A stretch of DNA of 64,000 bases from Burkholderiales bacterium (GCA_025360385.1 JANYCG010000076.1:1-64000); one strand, 5' to 3'; counted from the stretch's first letter, positions 37,812 through 47,825 are shown. Notes: generated by a model from the letters alone, not told the origin. Made by a program: numbers and translations.

Positions 37812-38866
37812 GCTGCCGCCGGGTAGAAAAATTGCTGGCGCAATGCGCGGGTCTGCATCGGCGCTACGGCCAGGCTGATCGCGGCAATGTGTTCCGGGGT
37901 GGTGCCGCAACAGCCGCCGACGAGGTTTACCAACCCTTCGGCCGCGAACTCCCGAATGAGGCGCGACGTGACCTCAGGGGTTTCATCAAAGCCCGTCTCG
38001 GCCATGGGGTTGGGCAGGCCGGCATTGGGGTAGCAACTGATGAAGGTGTCCGGCGCGACGCGGCTGAGCTCCTGTATATAGGGCCGCATCAAGGCCGCTC
38101 CCAAGGCGCAATTCAGGCCGATGGCCAGCGGTTGGGCGTGGCGCACGCTATACCAAAACGCGGTGACGGTCTGGCCGCTCAAAATGCGCCCCGACGCATC
38201 GGTCACAGTGCCGCTGATGATGAGCGGAAGGCGTTCCTTGGAGGCTTCAAAAAATTCCGCAATCGCAAACAGTGCGGCTTTGGCATTGAGCGTGTCAAAA
38301 ATAGTCTCTACCAGCAACACATCGCTGCCGCCCTCCACCAGCGCTGACACCTGGTCGTAATAACTGGCGCGCAGTTCCTCAAAGCTCACGTTGCGCGCGC
38401 CAGGGTCGTTGACATCCGGGCTGATGCTGGCTGTTTTGGGCGTGGGCCCCAAGGCGCCCACCACAAAGCGGGGTTTGACAGGCGTCGAGAATTTGTCACA
38501 GGCGGCGCGCGCAATTTTGGCCGACGCCAAATTCATCTCGCGTGCGAGGTGTCCCATGTCGTAGTCCGCCTGGGCCACGGTGGTGGCACCAAATGTGTTG
38601 GTTTCGATGAGGTCTGCACCTGAGGCGAGGTAGCCTTCATGGATGTCGCGAATGACGTCAGGCCGCGTCAGGCTCAGCAGCTCGTTGTTGCCTTTCACGT
38701 CCTTGTGGAAATCGCGGAATTGCTGGCCCCTGTATTGGGCTTCATCGAGCCTGAAGCGCTGGATCATGGTGCCCATGGCTCCGTCCAGAATGGCAATTCG
38801 GCTGGCCAGTATGCCCGGCAGAGCTTGGCCCCGGGTATAGGCTTGTGTGGGAATCTGGGGCTTCAT
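37808..38866 (-). CDS. metH: methionine synthase, N-terminal homocysteine-binding domain as a separate protein
   Basis: A 352-residue homocysteine S-methyltransferase module equal in length to the N-terminal domain of E. coli MetH. It shows [37 protein letters not shown], the zinc ligands in GLNCALGA and [13 protein letters not shown]. It must act with the folate/B12/activation protein encoded at 23189-26104. A split MetH is known in Burkholderiales, usually with the two genes adjacent; here about 11.7 kb and ten genes lie between. It starts 18 bases after the caspase-MORN gene and has no SAH riboswitch of its own. Confidence 0.93.
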   Translation of the reverse strand: MKPQIPTQAYTRGQALPGILASRIAILDGAMGTMIQRFRLDEAQYRGQQFRDFHKDVKGNNELLSLTRPDVIRDIHEGYLASGADLIETNTFGATTVAQADYDMGHLAREMNLASAKIARAACDKFSTPVKPRFVVGALGPTPKTASISPDVNDPGARNVSFEELRASYYDQVSALVEGGSDVLLVETIFDTLNAKAALFAIAEFFEASKERLPLIISGTVTDASGRILSGQTVTAFWYSVRHAQPLAIGLNCALGAALMRPYIQELSRVAPDTFISCYPNAGLPNPMAETGFDETPEVTSRLIREFAAEGLVNLVGGCCGTTPEHIAAISLAVAPMQTRALRQQFFYPAAA

Positions 38867-38884
38867 TGCCTGATTGTAGAAACC

Positions 38885-40882
38885 TCACTCAGGTTTTTGC
38901 ACGCCGTTGGCAAACTCAAGCTCTTTGAGCTGACCGTTTGCAAAGGTGTAGACGCCTTTGCCGTGGCGCACGCCGTTGGCAAACTTGCCCACGTATTTGT
39001 CGCCGTTGGCGTAATAATGCGTGCCTTCGCCGGCTTGGGCACCGGCCGCAAAACTGCCCTCGTAACGGTCTTTGGTGACAAAAAAGTGGACGCCCTTGCC
39101 GTTTTTGGCATTGTTCAGGAACTCGCCCTCATAACGGTCGCCGCTGGCAAAAATCATCACGCCTTTGCCATTGAACTGGTTGTCGACAAAATTGCCTTCA
39201 AACCGGTCGCCACTGGCAAAGCGGTAAATGCCCGGGCCTTGCTTGACGCCCATTTGGAAATTGCCCTCAAAACTGTCGCCGCTTTTGAAGGTGTGGGTGC
39301 CTTTGCCGTGGTATTGGTTGTTGGCGTAACCGCCCTGGTAACGGTCGCCGTTTGCAAAACGGTATTCGCCCTGGCCGGTCTTGGCGCTGTGGTCATAGTC
39401 GCCCTCGTAAACATCGCCGCTGGCATAACTCTGTTTGCCTTTGCCGTGAAATTCGTTGTTCAGAAAATCGCCTGCGTAAGTGTCGCCATTGGCAAAGACG
39501 TAGGTACCCCGTCCCGTCCGGGTGACACCCAGCACATCGCCTTCATAGCGGTCGCCATTGGACAAGGTGACACGGGTGGTGCCAGGCCGGTCGGGTGGCG
39601 GCGTCAAGGCGGCAAGGACCACCGGCTGCGCGACGGAGTCAGCAGCTGGCTTGGGTGCAGGCGCAGCGGCAGACGCAGACGCTGAAGTTGGTGCGGGTGC
39701 GGCTGAAGCTGAAGGTTTGAACAATCCTGTCACCGACGACAAAATGCCGCCCGAGCTGGCTGGCCGCGCTGGTGCTGCGACGGTGGCTGGCGCGCCAGTG
39801 GGGGCGGGGTTGGGCGCAACGCCCGCCGTCGACAGCGCTGCCTGCACCTGCGCTGTGCTCACACCTGCCCCCGCCGCGCCCGACGCGCTGAGCCGCGCGA
39901 TGTTGGCCCGCGCCAGGCTGGCATAACGTCCACGCGGATACTGGTCCAGGTAGGCCTCAAAACCATCTTTGTTGGCGGCTGATTTGGTGTCGTCCCAAAA
40001 ACGGTCTTCACGTTGGGCCTCGTTGGCGGGCGCTGCATTTGGCGTGGCGCTGCTGAGGGCAGATGGCGCTTGCGTCGGGGCGAAAAAATAGAAATTGCCA
40101 CGGGCTTCGTTGTACAGGGCCGGGCGCTGCTCGTGGCTGACGGTGCGGGCCAGACGCTCAACTGAATCCTGAATGTCGCGCACCAGCTCTTCCAGGCGCA
40201 GGCCGGGCTGGCGCATCCGCGAGATGAACTCCCGCGTGAAAACACTGTTCGGATGAGTGTCGGTGTCGCTCAAGCGGTCCAACGCCTGCTGGCCGCGGCT
40301 GGCTGAATACACCACCATTTGGCCCTTGGGCGGCTCAGGTGGTGTCAGGCCACGCGTGCCGCCCACGTTGCGGCCCTTGGATTTGAGCGGGTTGTCGCGG
40401 CAGGCATCGACCATCACCAGGCTGAATGCCGCCTTGGCGTCGCCCAGGTGCTCCATCAGGTCGTTCAGCGCATACGAGGTTTTTTCGACTTCTGACTCGC
40501 TGTTGGCTTCAATGTCGGTTGGCAGCAAGTAGTTGCCATTTCTGATCTGCACGCCATGCCCGGCAAAAAAAACCACCACCTCATCGCCGCCAGTGATGCT
40601 GTTGTACAGCGACTCAAATGCCCGCACCATGCCCCGGTAATTCAAGTCTTTGTGCAGCACCACCTCAAAGCCAGCCGCTCGTAATTCCGTGGCCATGGCC
40701 ACCGCGTCATTGCCAGCCTTTTGCAGCTTGGAGACCTGGGTGTAATTGTCATTTCCCATCACCAGTGCCAGCCGACGTGCTTGCACGGGCATTGCAAGCA
40801 GGACCAGCCATGGCAGCAACACCAGCCACCGCAGGGCGGCGGCTGGTCTGGCTGGCTTGACAGTGACGGAAAAAAGGGACAC
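38885..40882 (-). CDS. caspase-like peptidase with C-terminal MORN repeats
   Basis: A 665-residue exported or membrane-anchored protein. After a signal/anchor helix (18-35) comes a C14 caspase p20 domain (36-270) with catalytic His109 in VVFFAGHGVQ and Cys161 in LVMVDACRDNP. A linker rich in Ala and Pro (about 280-435) leads to about nine MORN repeats of 23-24 residues, such as GKGKQSYASGDVYEGDY and GPGIYRFASGDRFEGNF. MORN repeats bind lipids or proteins. The start is GTG with GGAG upstream. The partner or substrate is unknown; it is followed by the homocysteine module 18 bases on. A second caspase gene of a different architecture lies at 56895. Confidence 0.88.
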   Translation of the reverse strand: MSLFSVTVKPARPAAALRWLVLLPWLVLLAMPVQARRLALVMGNDNYTQVSKLQKAGNDAVAMATELRAAGFEVVLHKDLNYRGMVRAFESLYNSITGGDEVVVFFAGHGVQIRNGNYLLPTDIEANSESEVEKTSYALNDLMEHLGDAKAAFSLVMVDACRDNPLKSKGRNVGGTRGLTPPEPPKGQMVVYSASRGQQALDRLSDTDTHPNSVFTREFISRMRQPGLRLEELVRDIQDSVERLARTVSHEQRPALYNEARGNFYFFAPTQAPSALSSATPNAAPANEAQREDRFWDDTKSAANKDGFEAYLDQYPRGRYASLARANIARLSASGAAGAGVSTAQVQAALSTAGVAPNPAPTGAPATVAAPARPASSGGILSSVTGLFKPSASAAPAPTSASASAAAPAPKPAADSVAQPVVLAALTPPPDRPGTTRVTLSNGDRYEGDVLGVTRTGRGTYVFANGDTYAGDFLNNEFHGKGKQSYASGDVYEGDYDHSAKTGQGEYRFANGDRYQGGYANNQYHGKGTHTFKSGDSFEGNFQMGVKQGPGIYRFASGDRFEGNFVDNQFNGKGVMIFASGDRYEGEFLNNAKNGKGVHFFVTKDRYEGSFAAGAQAGEGTHYYANGDKYVGKFANGVRHGKGVYTFANGQLKELEFANGVQKPE

Positions 40883-41048
40883 CCGTGAAAACTCCGGTTG
40901 GCAAAGCGCCTGAATGTGAAAGTTTGCGTCAAACTTGGCCTGGCAAGCGCTGGCCGAGGCGTCACGACATTTTATCCGCTATGGTGCCGGTGCGCCATAG
41001 CGTGTGCCGTAGCGGGGCGCCCGTCAGTCGATGCGAGACAATAGAGCC

Positions 41049-41441
41049 ATGCAAAATCTGTCTCCCCTGGCGAGCTGGGCCTTGATTCAAGCGCAGCCCG
41101 ACGCGCTGTTTGTGGACGTGCGCATGGAAATTGAATCGCTCTATGTGGGTCGGCCCCCAGGCGTGTCCATCATCGCCTGGTACGAGTACCCGGACTTGAC
41201 CCCAGACCCTGCCGAATTTGTGCGCCAGGTGGAACGCGAAGCCAAACACAAAACCCGCACGATTGTGCTGATTTGCCGCAGTGGCAAACGCTCGGTTGAC
41301 GCGGCCCTCGCGCTGGAGGCGGCCGGGTTTGCCAACGTCGTCAATGTGCTGCACGGTTTTGAAGGCGACCTGAACGACGGCTTTCACCGCTCCACCTTGA
41401 ATGGCTGGCGCCATGACGGACTGCCCTGGGAGCAGATGTAA
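41049..41441 (+). CDS. rhodanese-like domain protein
   Basis: A 130-residue single-domain rhodanese. It has the start LSPLASWALIQAQPDALFVDVR and the active loop LICRSGKRS with the sulfur-carrying Cys. ATG 41049 is the first start with family similarity; the upstream frame adds six residues. Likely a sulfurtransferase or thiol-phosphate sensor. It is monocistronic, divergent from the caspase-MORN gene. Confidence 0.85.
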   Translation: MQNLSPLASWALIQAQPDALFVDVRMEIESLYVGRPPGVSIIAWYEYPDLTPDPAEFVRQVEREAKHKTRTIVLICRSGKRSVDAALALEAAGFANVVNVLHGFEGDLNDGFHRSTLNGWRHDGLPWEQM

Positions 41442-41589
41442 TTCCAGGTCTCAATCATTGCTATCAGTCCCTGCCCTTCCTGGCCCCGAAATGCCGTGCA
41501 AGGTGGCCTAGCGCAAGGCTTAGCCACTGTCTTCGTCGGCGCGCCTGATGCAGCACGGATTCAGCAATTGAATGGTAAAAAGGCCCAAA

Positions 41590-41630
41590 GTTCCCGTCTA
41601 ATATGAGCGAGTAGCTATTATTTTAATATC
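41590..41630 (+). repeat. 41-base dispersed repeat, copy 5 (upstream of recQ)
   Basis: GTTCCCGT, 14 bases, two bases, then GCTATTATTTTAATATC. It ends one base before the TTG start codon of recQ and points opposite to the copy at the 3' end of that gene. Confidence 0.85.
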
Positions 41631-41631
41631 A

Positions 41632-43590
41632 TTGGACAGCCCGAAAGCAACTGCCCAGACGCCTGCCAGCCAGCCGGCAGACTGCCACGGGATCCTGCAC
41701 GAGGTGTTTGGCTACACGCATTTTCTGGGGCCGCAGGAAGCCATCATTGAACACGTGGCGGCGGGTGGCGATGCCCTGGTGCTGATGCCCACCGGTGGCG
41801 GAAAGTCCCTGTGTTACCAGATTCCCGCGATTGCCCGCGCGCGACGCGGACTGGGCGTCACGATCGTCGTGTCGCCCCTGATTGCGCTGATGCATGACCA
41901 GGTCGGCGCCTTGCATGAAGCCGGTGTCAGCGCCGCTTTGCTGAACTCAAGCCTGAGTTACGACGAAGCGCTTGAGGTCGAGCGGCGCTTAATGCGCGGT
42001 GACATCACCCTGCTGTACGCGGCTCCCGAGCGCATCACCACGCCACGATTTCTGGCCCAGCTTGACAGCCTGCATGCGCGCTGTCATTTGAGCTTGTTTG
42101 CGATTGACGAAGCCCATTGCGTCAGCCAATGGGGCCATGATTTCCGGCCAGAGTACCGGGGCTTGACGGTGTTGCACGAACGCTATGCCAGCGTACCGCG
42201 CATCGCCCTGACGGCGACTGCCGACGCCCTCACCCGCGCCGACATGCTTGAGCGCCTGCAATTGCAGGACGCAAGGGCCTTTGTCAGCAGTTTTGACCGT
42301 CCCAACATCCGCTACACGATTGTCGAGAAGAAAGAGCCCACCCGCCAATTGCTGCGTTTCATTGCCGATGAACATGCGGGCGACGCTGGCATCGTCTACT
42401 GTCAGTCGAGAAAACGCGTGGAAGAAGTGGCGCAAACCCTGTGTCACGAGGGTGTAGCGGCGCTGCCCTACCACGCCGGGCTGGACGCTGGCATGCGGCG
42501 CGACCACCAGGATCGATTTTTGCGTTCGGAAGGCATCGTGATGGTGGCCACCATCGCCTTTGGCATGGGCATAGACAAGCCCGATGTCCGGTTTGTGGCC
42601 CACCTGGACTTGCCCAAAAACATCGAAGGGTATTACCAGGAAACCGGCCGGGCGGGTCGCGACGGTGCACCTGCCGACGCCTGGATGTCCTATGGCCTGG
42701 CGGACATCGTCAACCAGCGGCGCATGATCGAAGACAGCCCGGCGGGCGACGAGTTCAAACAGGGCCTGCGTGGCAAGCTCGATGCCCTGCTGGCTTTGGC
42801 AGAGGCCAGCGATTGCCGTCGCGTGCGTTTGCTGCGCTACTTTGGCGAGCACAGCCTGCCTTGCCAAAATTGCGACAACTGCCTGCATCCGCCCGGCACC
42901 TGGGACGCCACCGACGCCGCCCGCAAACTGCTCTCCACCATTTATCGGGTGCAGCAGCACAGCGGCATCGGTTTTGGCGCGGGCCACATCATCGACATCC
43001 TGCGCGGCAAAGCCAGCGACAAAGTCCAGCAGTTTGGCCACCAACAACTCAGCACCTTTGGCCTGGGTGCTGACGTGACTGAATTGCAGTTGCGCAGCGT
43101 GTTGCGCCAGCTGGTCGCCACCGGCGTGGTCGAGGTTGACGCAGCCGCCTTCAACACCCTCAAGTTGACTGACGCCTCACGCGCCGTCCTCAAAGGCGAG
43201 GTGGCACTTCATCTGCGGCAGGCCAGCAGCCAAAGCAACAAGGCCGAGCGGCTACCCAAACGCGGCGCAAAACGGCTAGCCACCGGCAGCGCCGTGGCCA
43301 AAACGCCGGCCCTCAAGGACATTGCCCTGAATGACGCCGCGCTGCAGCGGTTTGCCGCGCTGAAGCTGTGGCGCTCGCAAATCGCCAAAGCGCACAATCT
43401 GCCTGCCTATGTGATCTTCCATGATGCCACGCTGGCCGCCATTGCCCAACGTGCGCCGCAGTCGCTGGGCGACTTGGTCGGCATCAGCGGCATGGGCGCC
43501 AAAAAACTGGAGACTTATGGTGTGGCGGTGTTGGGCGTATGCTTGGGTGACGGCGTCGAGGCGTTTGATGCCAGCCGTGAGCTGCTATAG
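41632..43590 (+). CDS. recQ: ATP-dependent DNA helicase RecQ
   Basis: A 652-residue RecQ helicase: Walker [13 protein letters not shown], Walker [20 protein letters not shown], motif [12 protein letters not shown], the zinc-binding CDNCLHPPG cluster, the RQC winged helix ([14 protein letters not shown]) and a C-terminal HRDC domain (ELLxx end). It acts in recombination and replication-fork repair. The only usable start in frame is TTG 41632, since the frame is closed by TAA at 41599 and the next Met is inside Walker A. That start follows directly on a 41-base repeat, and the last codons and stop lie in another copy. Confidence 0.93.
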   Translation: MDSPKATAQTPASQPADCHGILHEVFGYTHFLGPQEAIIEHVAAGGDALVLMPTGGGKSLCYQIPAIARARRGLGVTIVVSPLIALMHDQVGALHEAGVSAALLNSSLSYDEALEVERRLMRGDITLLYAAPERITTPRFLAQLDSLHARCHLSLFAIDEAHCVSQWGHDFRPEYRGLTVLHERYASVPRIALTATADALTRADMLERLQLQDARAFVSSFDRPNIRYTIVEKKEPTRQLLRFIADEHAGDAGIVYCQSRKRVEEVAQTLCHEGVAALPYHAGLDAGMRRDHQDRFLRSEGIVMVATIAFGMGIDKPDVRFVAHLDLPKNIEGYYQETGRAGRDGAPADAWMSYGLADIVNQRRMIEDSPAGDEFKQGLRGKLDALLALAEASDCRRVRLLRYFGEHSLPCQNCDNCLHPPGTWDATDAARKLLSTIYRVQQHSGIGFGAGHIIDILRGKASDKVQQFGHQQLSTFGLGADVTELQLRSVLRQLVATGVVEVDAAAFNTLKLTDASRAVLKGEVALHLRQASSQSNKAERLPKRGAKRLATGSAVAKTPALKDIALNDAALQRFAALKLWRSQIAKAHNLPAYVIFHDATLAAIAQRAPQSLGDLVGISGMGAKKLETYGVAVLGVCLGDGVEAFDASRELL

Positions 43591-43624
43591 TAAATCTAGC
43601 TGTTCAGGCAATATCCACAGGGAC
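43584..43624 (-). repeat. 41-base dispersed repeat, copy 6 (3' end of recQ)
   Basis: A diverged copy: GTCCCTGT, 14 bases, two bases, then GCTAGATTTACTATAGC on the minus strand. It supplies the last Leu codon and TAG stop of recQ. All length intervals match the other copies although the sequence has drifted. Confidence 0.65.
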
Positions 43625-43688
43625 ATACGGTCACTTTCACTCTGAAACTTGGGTTTTAACCAGTTCAACAGGCAATTCTTCTGTTCTC

Positions 43689-45014
43689 ATGCCACGTCCC
43701 GAACAGCGCAACCCGTCGTTGAAGCATTCGCTGCGGCGTAAGCGCGCCATGCTGGTGTTGAGCGGCACCTTGATGCTGCTGGGCCTGCTGCTGGGCACTT
43801 ACTTTGCATGGCGTGGACCGGCTTTCATGGCCGTGCTGGAAATGGGCCTGGTGGGCATCGGTGCCTGCGCGGGGTGGTTAACCTGGCGCGGCAAATTAAG
43901 CTTGGCCGCGCTGGTGTTGATTGGCACCGTGTTTGTGGCCTTGTGTGGTATCTCGGTGGTGCAGGACATCCCCAGCGCCGCCGCGCCACGCACCACCCAC
44001 TACTACCTGCTGGTGCTGGCCATGGCCTCATTTCTCATGTTCAGAGATGAAGCCCCGTGGCTGCGCAAAGGCATCGCGCTGGCCTGTTTTGCCGCCTTTA
44101 TGGTGTTTGCCAGCACCACCTGGGGTTATGTGACGCCGTATGCCCTGGCAGATGACGTGCGAGTGGGGGGGTCGTGGCTGCACAGTTTCATTGCTGCAGC
44201 CCTGATGTTCTCTCTGCTGAGCGTGATGCAGGCCGAGTTGGCGTCTTACAACGCCTTGGCGGCAGATTTGCGCGGCGCGTTGAAGGCCGGCCAGTTTGTG
44301 CTGCATTACCAACCGCAGGTCGACCAGCTTGGGCGGGTGCTTGGTGCCGAGGCCCTGATCCGCTGGCAACATCCGCTCAATGGCCTGTTGGGGCCCGACG
44401 AGTTTGTCGCTTTGGCCGAGCAGACGGGACAGATATTGCCGATTGGCCATTGGGTGCTGGGGACGGCCTGCGCCCAACTCGTGCATTGGGCCAAAGACGC
44501 CACAACCCAGGGCCTGACCGTCTCGGTCAACGTCAACGCCCAGCAGTTCAAGCAACCGGATTACGTGCCCCAAGTGCTGTCGGTGTTGCAACGTTCGGGC
44601 GCCAATCCAGCGTGTTTGAAACTGGAGCTGACGGAAAGCATGCTGGTCAACGACGTGGGTGACATCACCAGCAAGATGTCGCAACTTCGGGCCCAGGGCA
44701 TCCGCATCTCGCTGGATGATTTCGGCACAGGTTATTCGTCGCTGACTTACCTCAAACGCCTGCCGCTGGACCAACTCAAAATTGACGAGTCTTTTGTGCG
44801 CGACGTGTTGACCAGCCCGCACGATGCCGCCATTGCCCGCACCGTGGTTAACCTAGCGAATGACATGAACCTCGACGTGATTGCAGAAGGGGTTGAAACC
44901 GAGCCGCACCGCCAGTTCCTGGTCGACATTGGCTGCACGCGGTTTCAGGGTTATTTGTTCAGCCGACCTTTGCCCATTGCCGATTTTGACAAATATGTCG
45001 CGCGTGAACATTGA
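43689..45014 (+). CDS. membrane-bound EAL-domain protein (c-di-GMP phosphodiesterase)
   Basis: A 441-residue protein with about six N-terminal membrane helices (residues 20-185, e.g. MLVLSGTLMLLGLLLGTYFA and FIAAALMFSLLSV) and a C-terminal EAL domain without GGDEF. Catalytic marks are intact: AEALIRWQHP (EAL), NVNAQQF, LELTESM, LDDFGTGYSSL and AEGVETEPH. It should hydrolyse cyclic di-GMP in response to a membrane signal. The membrane part resembles MASE-type sensors but I cannot assign a family. Confidence 0.88.
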   Translation: MPRPEQRNPSLKHSLRRKRAMLVLSGTLMLLGLLLGTYFAWRGPAFMAVLEMGLVGIGACAGWLTWRGKLSLAALVLIGTVFVALCGISVVQDIPSAAAPRTTHYYLLVLAMASFLMFRDEAPWLRKGIALACFAAFMVFASTTWGYVTPYALADDVRVGGSWLHSFIAAALMFSLLSVMQAELASYNALAADLRGALKAGQFVLHYQPQVDQLGRVLGAEALIRWQHPLNGLLGPDEFVALAEQTGQILPIGHWVLGTACAQLVHWAKDATTQGLTVSVNVNAQQFKQPDYVPQVLSVLQRSGANPACLKLELTESMLVNDVGDITSKMSQLRAQGIRISLDDFGTGYSSLTYLKRLPLDQLKIDESFVRDVLTSPHDAAIARTVVNLANDMNLDVIAEGVETEPHRQFLVDIGCTRFQGYLFSRPLPIADFDKYVAREH

Positions 45015-45129
45015 TGCGCAGGCCCACCATTCATGGCGACTGTCTTCGCTGGAATCCGGGGGTCTTGAATTGTGAAAATCCCAATCCCCCAATTGATGGC
45101 CAATGACTTCAACCCGGTGAACCAATTCA

Positions 45130-46323
45130 ATGAACAATCTTCCACTTGCCGGCATCCGCGTCCTGGACCTGTCCAAAGTGCTGGCCGGCCCCATGTGCGC
45201 CCAGTACCTTGGCGACATGGGCGCGGACGTGGTCAAAGTCGAGTCGCGCGACTTGGGCGACGACACCCGCTACATGCCACCGTTTCGCAAGACAGACCAG
45301 GCCAGTGCGGGTGGCATTTTTCTCAGTGCCAACCGCAACAAACGCAGCCTTGCCATTGACATGGCAAGCGGGCCAGGGCGGGAGGTGATCTACCGCCTGG
45401 CCAAATGGGCTGACATCGCCATCTCCAGCTTCGGGCCTGGCGTTGCCAAAAAGCTTGGCATCGATGCGACCGCATTGCGGGCCTGCAACCCAAGGCTGAT
45501 CTGCTGCGAAATCACCGGCTTTGGCAGTGTGGGCTCGATGCGCCAAGGCAAAGGTTACGACATGATTCTGCAAGCCTTCACCGGCATGATGTCGGTGACT
45601 GGCGAGCCGGGCGGTGGACCCATTAAATGCCCGGTGGCACCGATTGACCAGGGCACCGGCTTGCACGCGATGGGCGGCATTTTGGCGGCGCTTTACCAGC
45701 GTGAACGCACCGGCTTGGGCTGCACTATCGAAGCCAGTTTGTTTGACACTGCCACCGGATACCTCGGCGTGTTTTTGCAAAACTACTGGGAGCGCGGAAC
45801 TGAGCCCGACAAGGCGGGTTCGGGCCACGAGTCGTTGTGTCCGTATCAGGTGTTTGAAACGGCTGACAAGCCGCTGATTCTGGGTGTGGCCAACGATGCT
45901 TTGTGGAAGCGGTTTTGCGGGCTGGCTGGCCTTGAGCACCTGCGTGACGACCCGCGTTTTCGCACCAATGCAGACCGGGTCCACAACCGCATCGAAACCG
46001 TGGCGTTGGTCGGCGCCGTCATGGCCACCCGCGGCCGAGACGCCTGGTTGCCTGCGCTCGATGCAGCGGGCATTCCAGTGTCTGCCGTCAATACGCTGTC
46101 TGAGTTGTCAGAGCATGCTCACACCACCGAGAGCGGCATGAAGTTTCACTACGAGCACCCCGTCTTGGGGCCGCTGCAAGGCGTTGCGCAACCGCTGCGC
46201 TTTGACGGTGAGCGATGCGAATTGCGCAGGCCGCCGCCATTGCATGGCGAGCACAGCCGTGAAATTCTTGCCGAGATGGGTTACAGCGACGATGAGATTG
46301 ACGCATTGATGGCCCGCGCCTGA
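45130..46323 (+). CDS. CaiB/BaiF family (type III) CoA transferase
   Basis: A 397-residue type III CoA transferase. It opens LAGIRVLDLSKVLAGPMCAQYLGDMGADVVKVE and has the ANRNKRSLAIDM and CPVAPIDQGTGLHAMGGILAAL segments; the Asp in PIDQG is the likely catalytic one. It heads a four-gene run with a MaoC-type hydratase, a CitE-like lyase and an acyl-CoA dehydrogenase. This set recalls itaconate/mesaconate (citramalyl-CoA) degradation in Pseudomonas or branched-chain acyl-CoA breakdown; the dicarboxylic acid substrate is inferred. Confidence 0.88.
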   Translation: MNNLPLAGIRVLDLSKVLAGPMCAQYLGDMGADVVKVESRDLGDDTRYMPPFRKTDQASAGGIFLSANRNKRSLAIDMASGPGREVIYRLAKWADIAISSFGPGVAKKLGIDATALRACNPRLICCEITGFGSVGSMRQGKGYDMILQAFTGMMSVTGEPGGGPIKCPVAPIDQGTGLHAMGGILAALYQRERTGLGCTIEASLFDTATGYLGVFLQNYWERGTEPDKAGSGHESLCPYQVFETADKPLILGVANDALWKRFCGLAGLEHLRDDPRFRTNADRVHNRIETVALVGAVMATRGRDAWLPALDAAGIPVSAVNTLSELSEHAHTTESGMKFHYEHPVLGPLQGVAQPLRFDGERCELRRPPPLHGEHSREILAEMGYSDDEIDALMARA

Positions 46324-46376
46324 GCGCCTGGACCCCAAAATGATTTGATGGTTGATTCAACTGAAAGGACGTACCG

Positions 46377-46832
46377 ATGGCAGGCCTCTGGTTTGAAGAG
46401 TTTCGAATGGACCAGTCATTCGATCACGAAATCCGCCGCACTGTGCTGGATTCCGACAACATGTGGTTCAGCAACGCCACCTGTAATCCGGCGGCTTTGC
46501 ACCTTGACGCCGAATACTGCAAGACCACCGAGTTTGGCCGCCCGCTGGTCAACAGCATTTTCACGCTGGGCCTGGTGATCGGCCTGTCGGTGCAAAACAC
46601 CACGCTGGGAACCACCATTGCCAACCTGGGCATGAGCGACGTGCGCTTTCCCTCCCCGGTCTTCCATGGCGACACCATCCGCTCGCGAACCACGGTGAAG
46701 GAAATTCGTGCCAGCCAATCGCGGCCCAACGTCGGCATCGTCACCTTTTTCCACCAGGGCTTCAACCAGCGCAATGAAGAGGTCTGCATCTGCACCCGCC
46801 AGGCCTTGATGCTCAGGAAGCCCAAAACATGA
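46377..46832 (+). CDS. MaoC-family hydratase
   Basis: A 151-residue hot-dog fold MaoC-like enoyl-CoA hydratase. AAAGGA stands before ATG 46377. Typical segments are DNMWFSNATCNPAALHLDAEYC and FGRPLVNSIFTLGL, with VRFPSPVFHGDTI near residue 100. The short single domain is usual for MaoC proteins paired with CitE-like lyases and type III CoA transferases. It should add water to an unsaturated acyl-CoA for the lyase encoded next. Confidence 0.87.
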   Translation: MAGLWFEEFRMDQSFDHEIRRTVLDSDNMWFSNATCNPAALHLDAEYCKTTEFGRPLVNSIFTLGLVIGLSVQNTTLGTTIANLGMSDVRFPSPVFHGDTIRSRTTVKEIRASQSRPNVGIVTFFHQGFNQRNEEVCICTRQALMLRKPKT

Positions 46833-46911
46833 ACGCCCTAGAGCCGAACCAAGTCATGTGGGCTCCCTTGGGGGGCAGTGCAATCCACGAAATGAAAAAC
46901 GCGGGGGCACT

Positions 46912-47793
46912 ATGCAACTAGAGCTGCGCTCCATGTTGTTTGTGCCGGCCGACAGCGAGCGAAAACTGGCCAAGTCGTTGAGCAGTTCGGCCGACGTGCT
47001 CATACTCGACTTGGAAGACGCCGTCGCAGCCAGCCGCAAAATTTACGCCCGCCAGACCGCAGCCGAATTCATCAGCGCACACGCCAATGGCCTGGCGACG
47101 CGTCTGTTTGTGCGGGTCAATCCCTTCGATTCCGGGCTGACCATGGGCGATCTTGCCGCCGTGGTGGTGCCGGGTCTGGCTGGCATCATGCTGCCCAAGC
47201 CCAACAGCGCCGCTGATCTGGTGCGATTGGGGCATTGCCTCGACGCGCTGGAAGCCCGCGCCGGCCTTAAGCCGGGCGACGTTGCCATCGTTCCGGTTGC
47301 CACTGAAACTGCGCAAGCCATGCTGAACATGGCCAGCTTCGCCCTGTTGACACCGCTGCCCAGACTGGCCGGCGTCACCTGGGGTGCAGAAGATCTGTCC
47401 ACGGCCATCGGTGCCATGTCGAACCGCGAAGAAGACGGCAGCTACTCGCCCCTGTACGACCTGGCCAGCTCAATGTGCCTCTGTGCTGCGGCGGCGGCGG
47501 GTGTTCCGGCCATCGATACCGTGCAGGTCGATTTTCGGGACGCGGCCGGACTGCAGGCGGCTTGCCGGATTTCACGGCGGCGCGGATTCAGGGGCCGGAT
47601 GGCCATTCACCCCGATCAAGTGGCGATCATCAATGACGCCTATTCCCCCTCGACCGCCGAACTGGCCCACGCGCAACGGATTGTGGATGCCTTCGCGGCC
47701 CAGCCCGATGCGGGCACCCTCAATATTGACGGCGCAATGGTCGATAGGCCGCATTTGACGCAGGCCCTGCGCACGCTGGCCCAGAGGGCTTGA
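46912..47793 (+). CDS. CitE-like CoA-ester lyase (HpcH/HpaI family)
   Basis: A 293-residue protein of the CitE/malyl-CoA lyase family. ATG 46912 starts at the conserved RSMLFVPADSERKLAKSL; an upstream GTG lacks similarity. Other marks are VLILDLEDAVA (metal/CoA region), RLFVRVNPFDSG, MLPKPNSAADL and WGAEDLSTAIGA. It should cleave a 3-hydroxy-acyl-CoA such as citramalyl-, malyl- or a similar ester, releasing acetyl- or propionyl-CoA plus an oxoacid. Third gene of the CoA cluster. Confidence 0.88.
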   Translation: MQLELRSMLFVPADSERKLAKSLSSSADVLILDLEDAVAASRKIYARQTAAEFISAHANGLATRLFVRVNPFDSGLTMGDLAAVVVPGLAGIMLPKPNSAADLVRLGHCLDALEARAGLKPGDVAIVPVATETAQAMLNMASFALLTPLPRLAGVTWGAEDLSTAIGAMSNREEDGSYSPLYDLASSMCLCAAAAAGVPAIDTVQVDFRDAAGLQAACRISRRRGFRGRMAIHPDQVAIINDAYSPSTAELAHAQRIVDAFAAQPDAGTLNIDGAMVDRPHLTQALRTLAQRA

Positions 47794-47825
47794 CCGGGCT
47801 TCATCACCTTGAAACAGGAGCAAAA

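Noticed and set aside
41590-43624. recQ with inverted flanking repeats as a composite transposon
   Set aside because: No transposase, no target duplication visible, and seven other copies lie apart from each other. Inverted flanking is probably coincidence.
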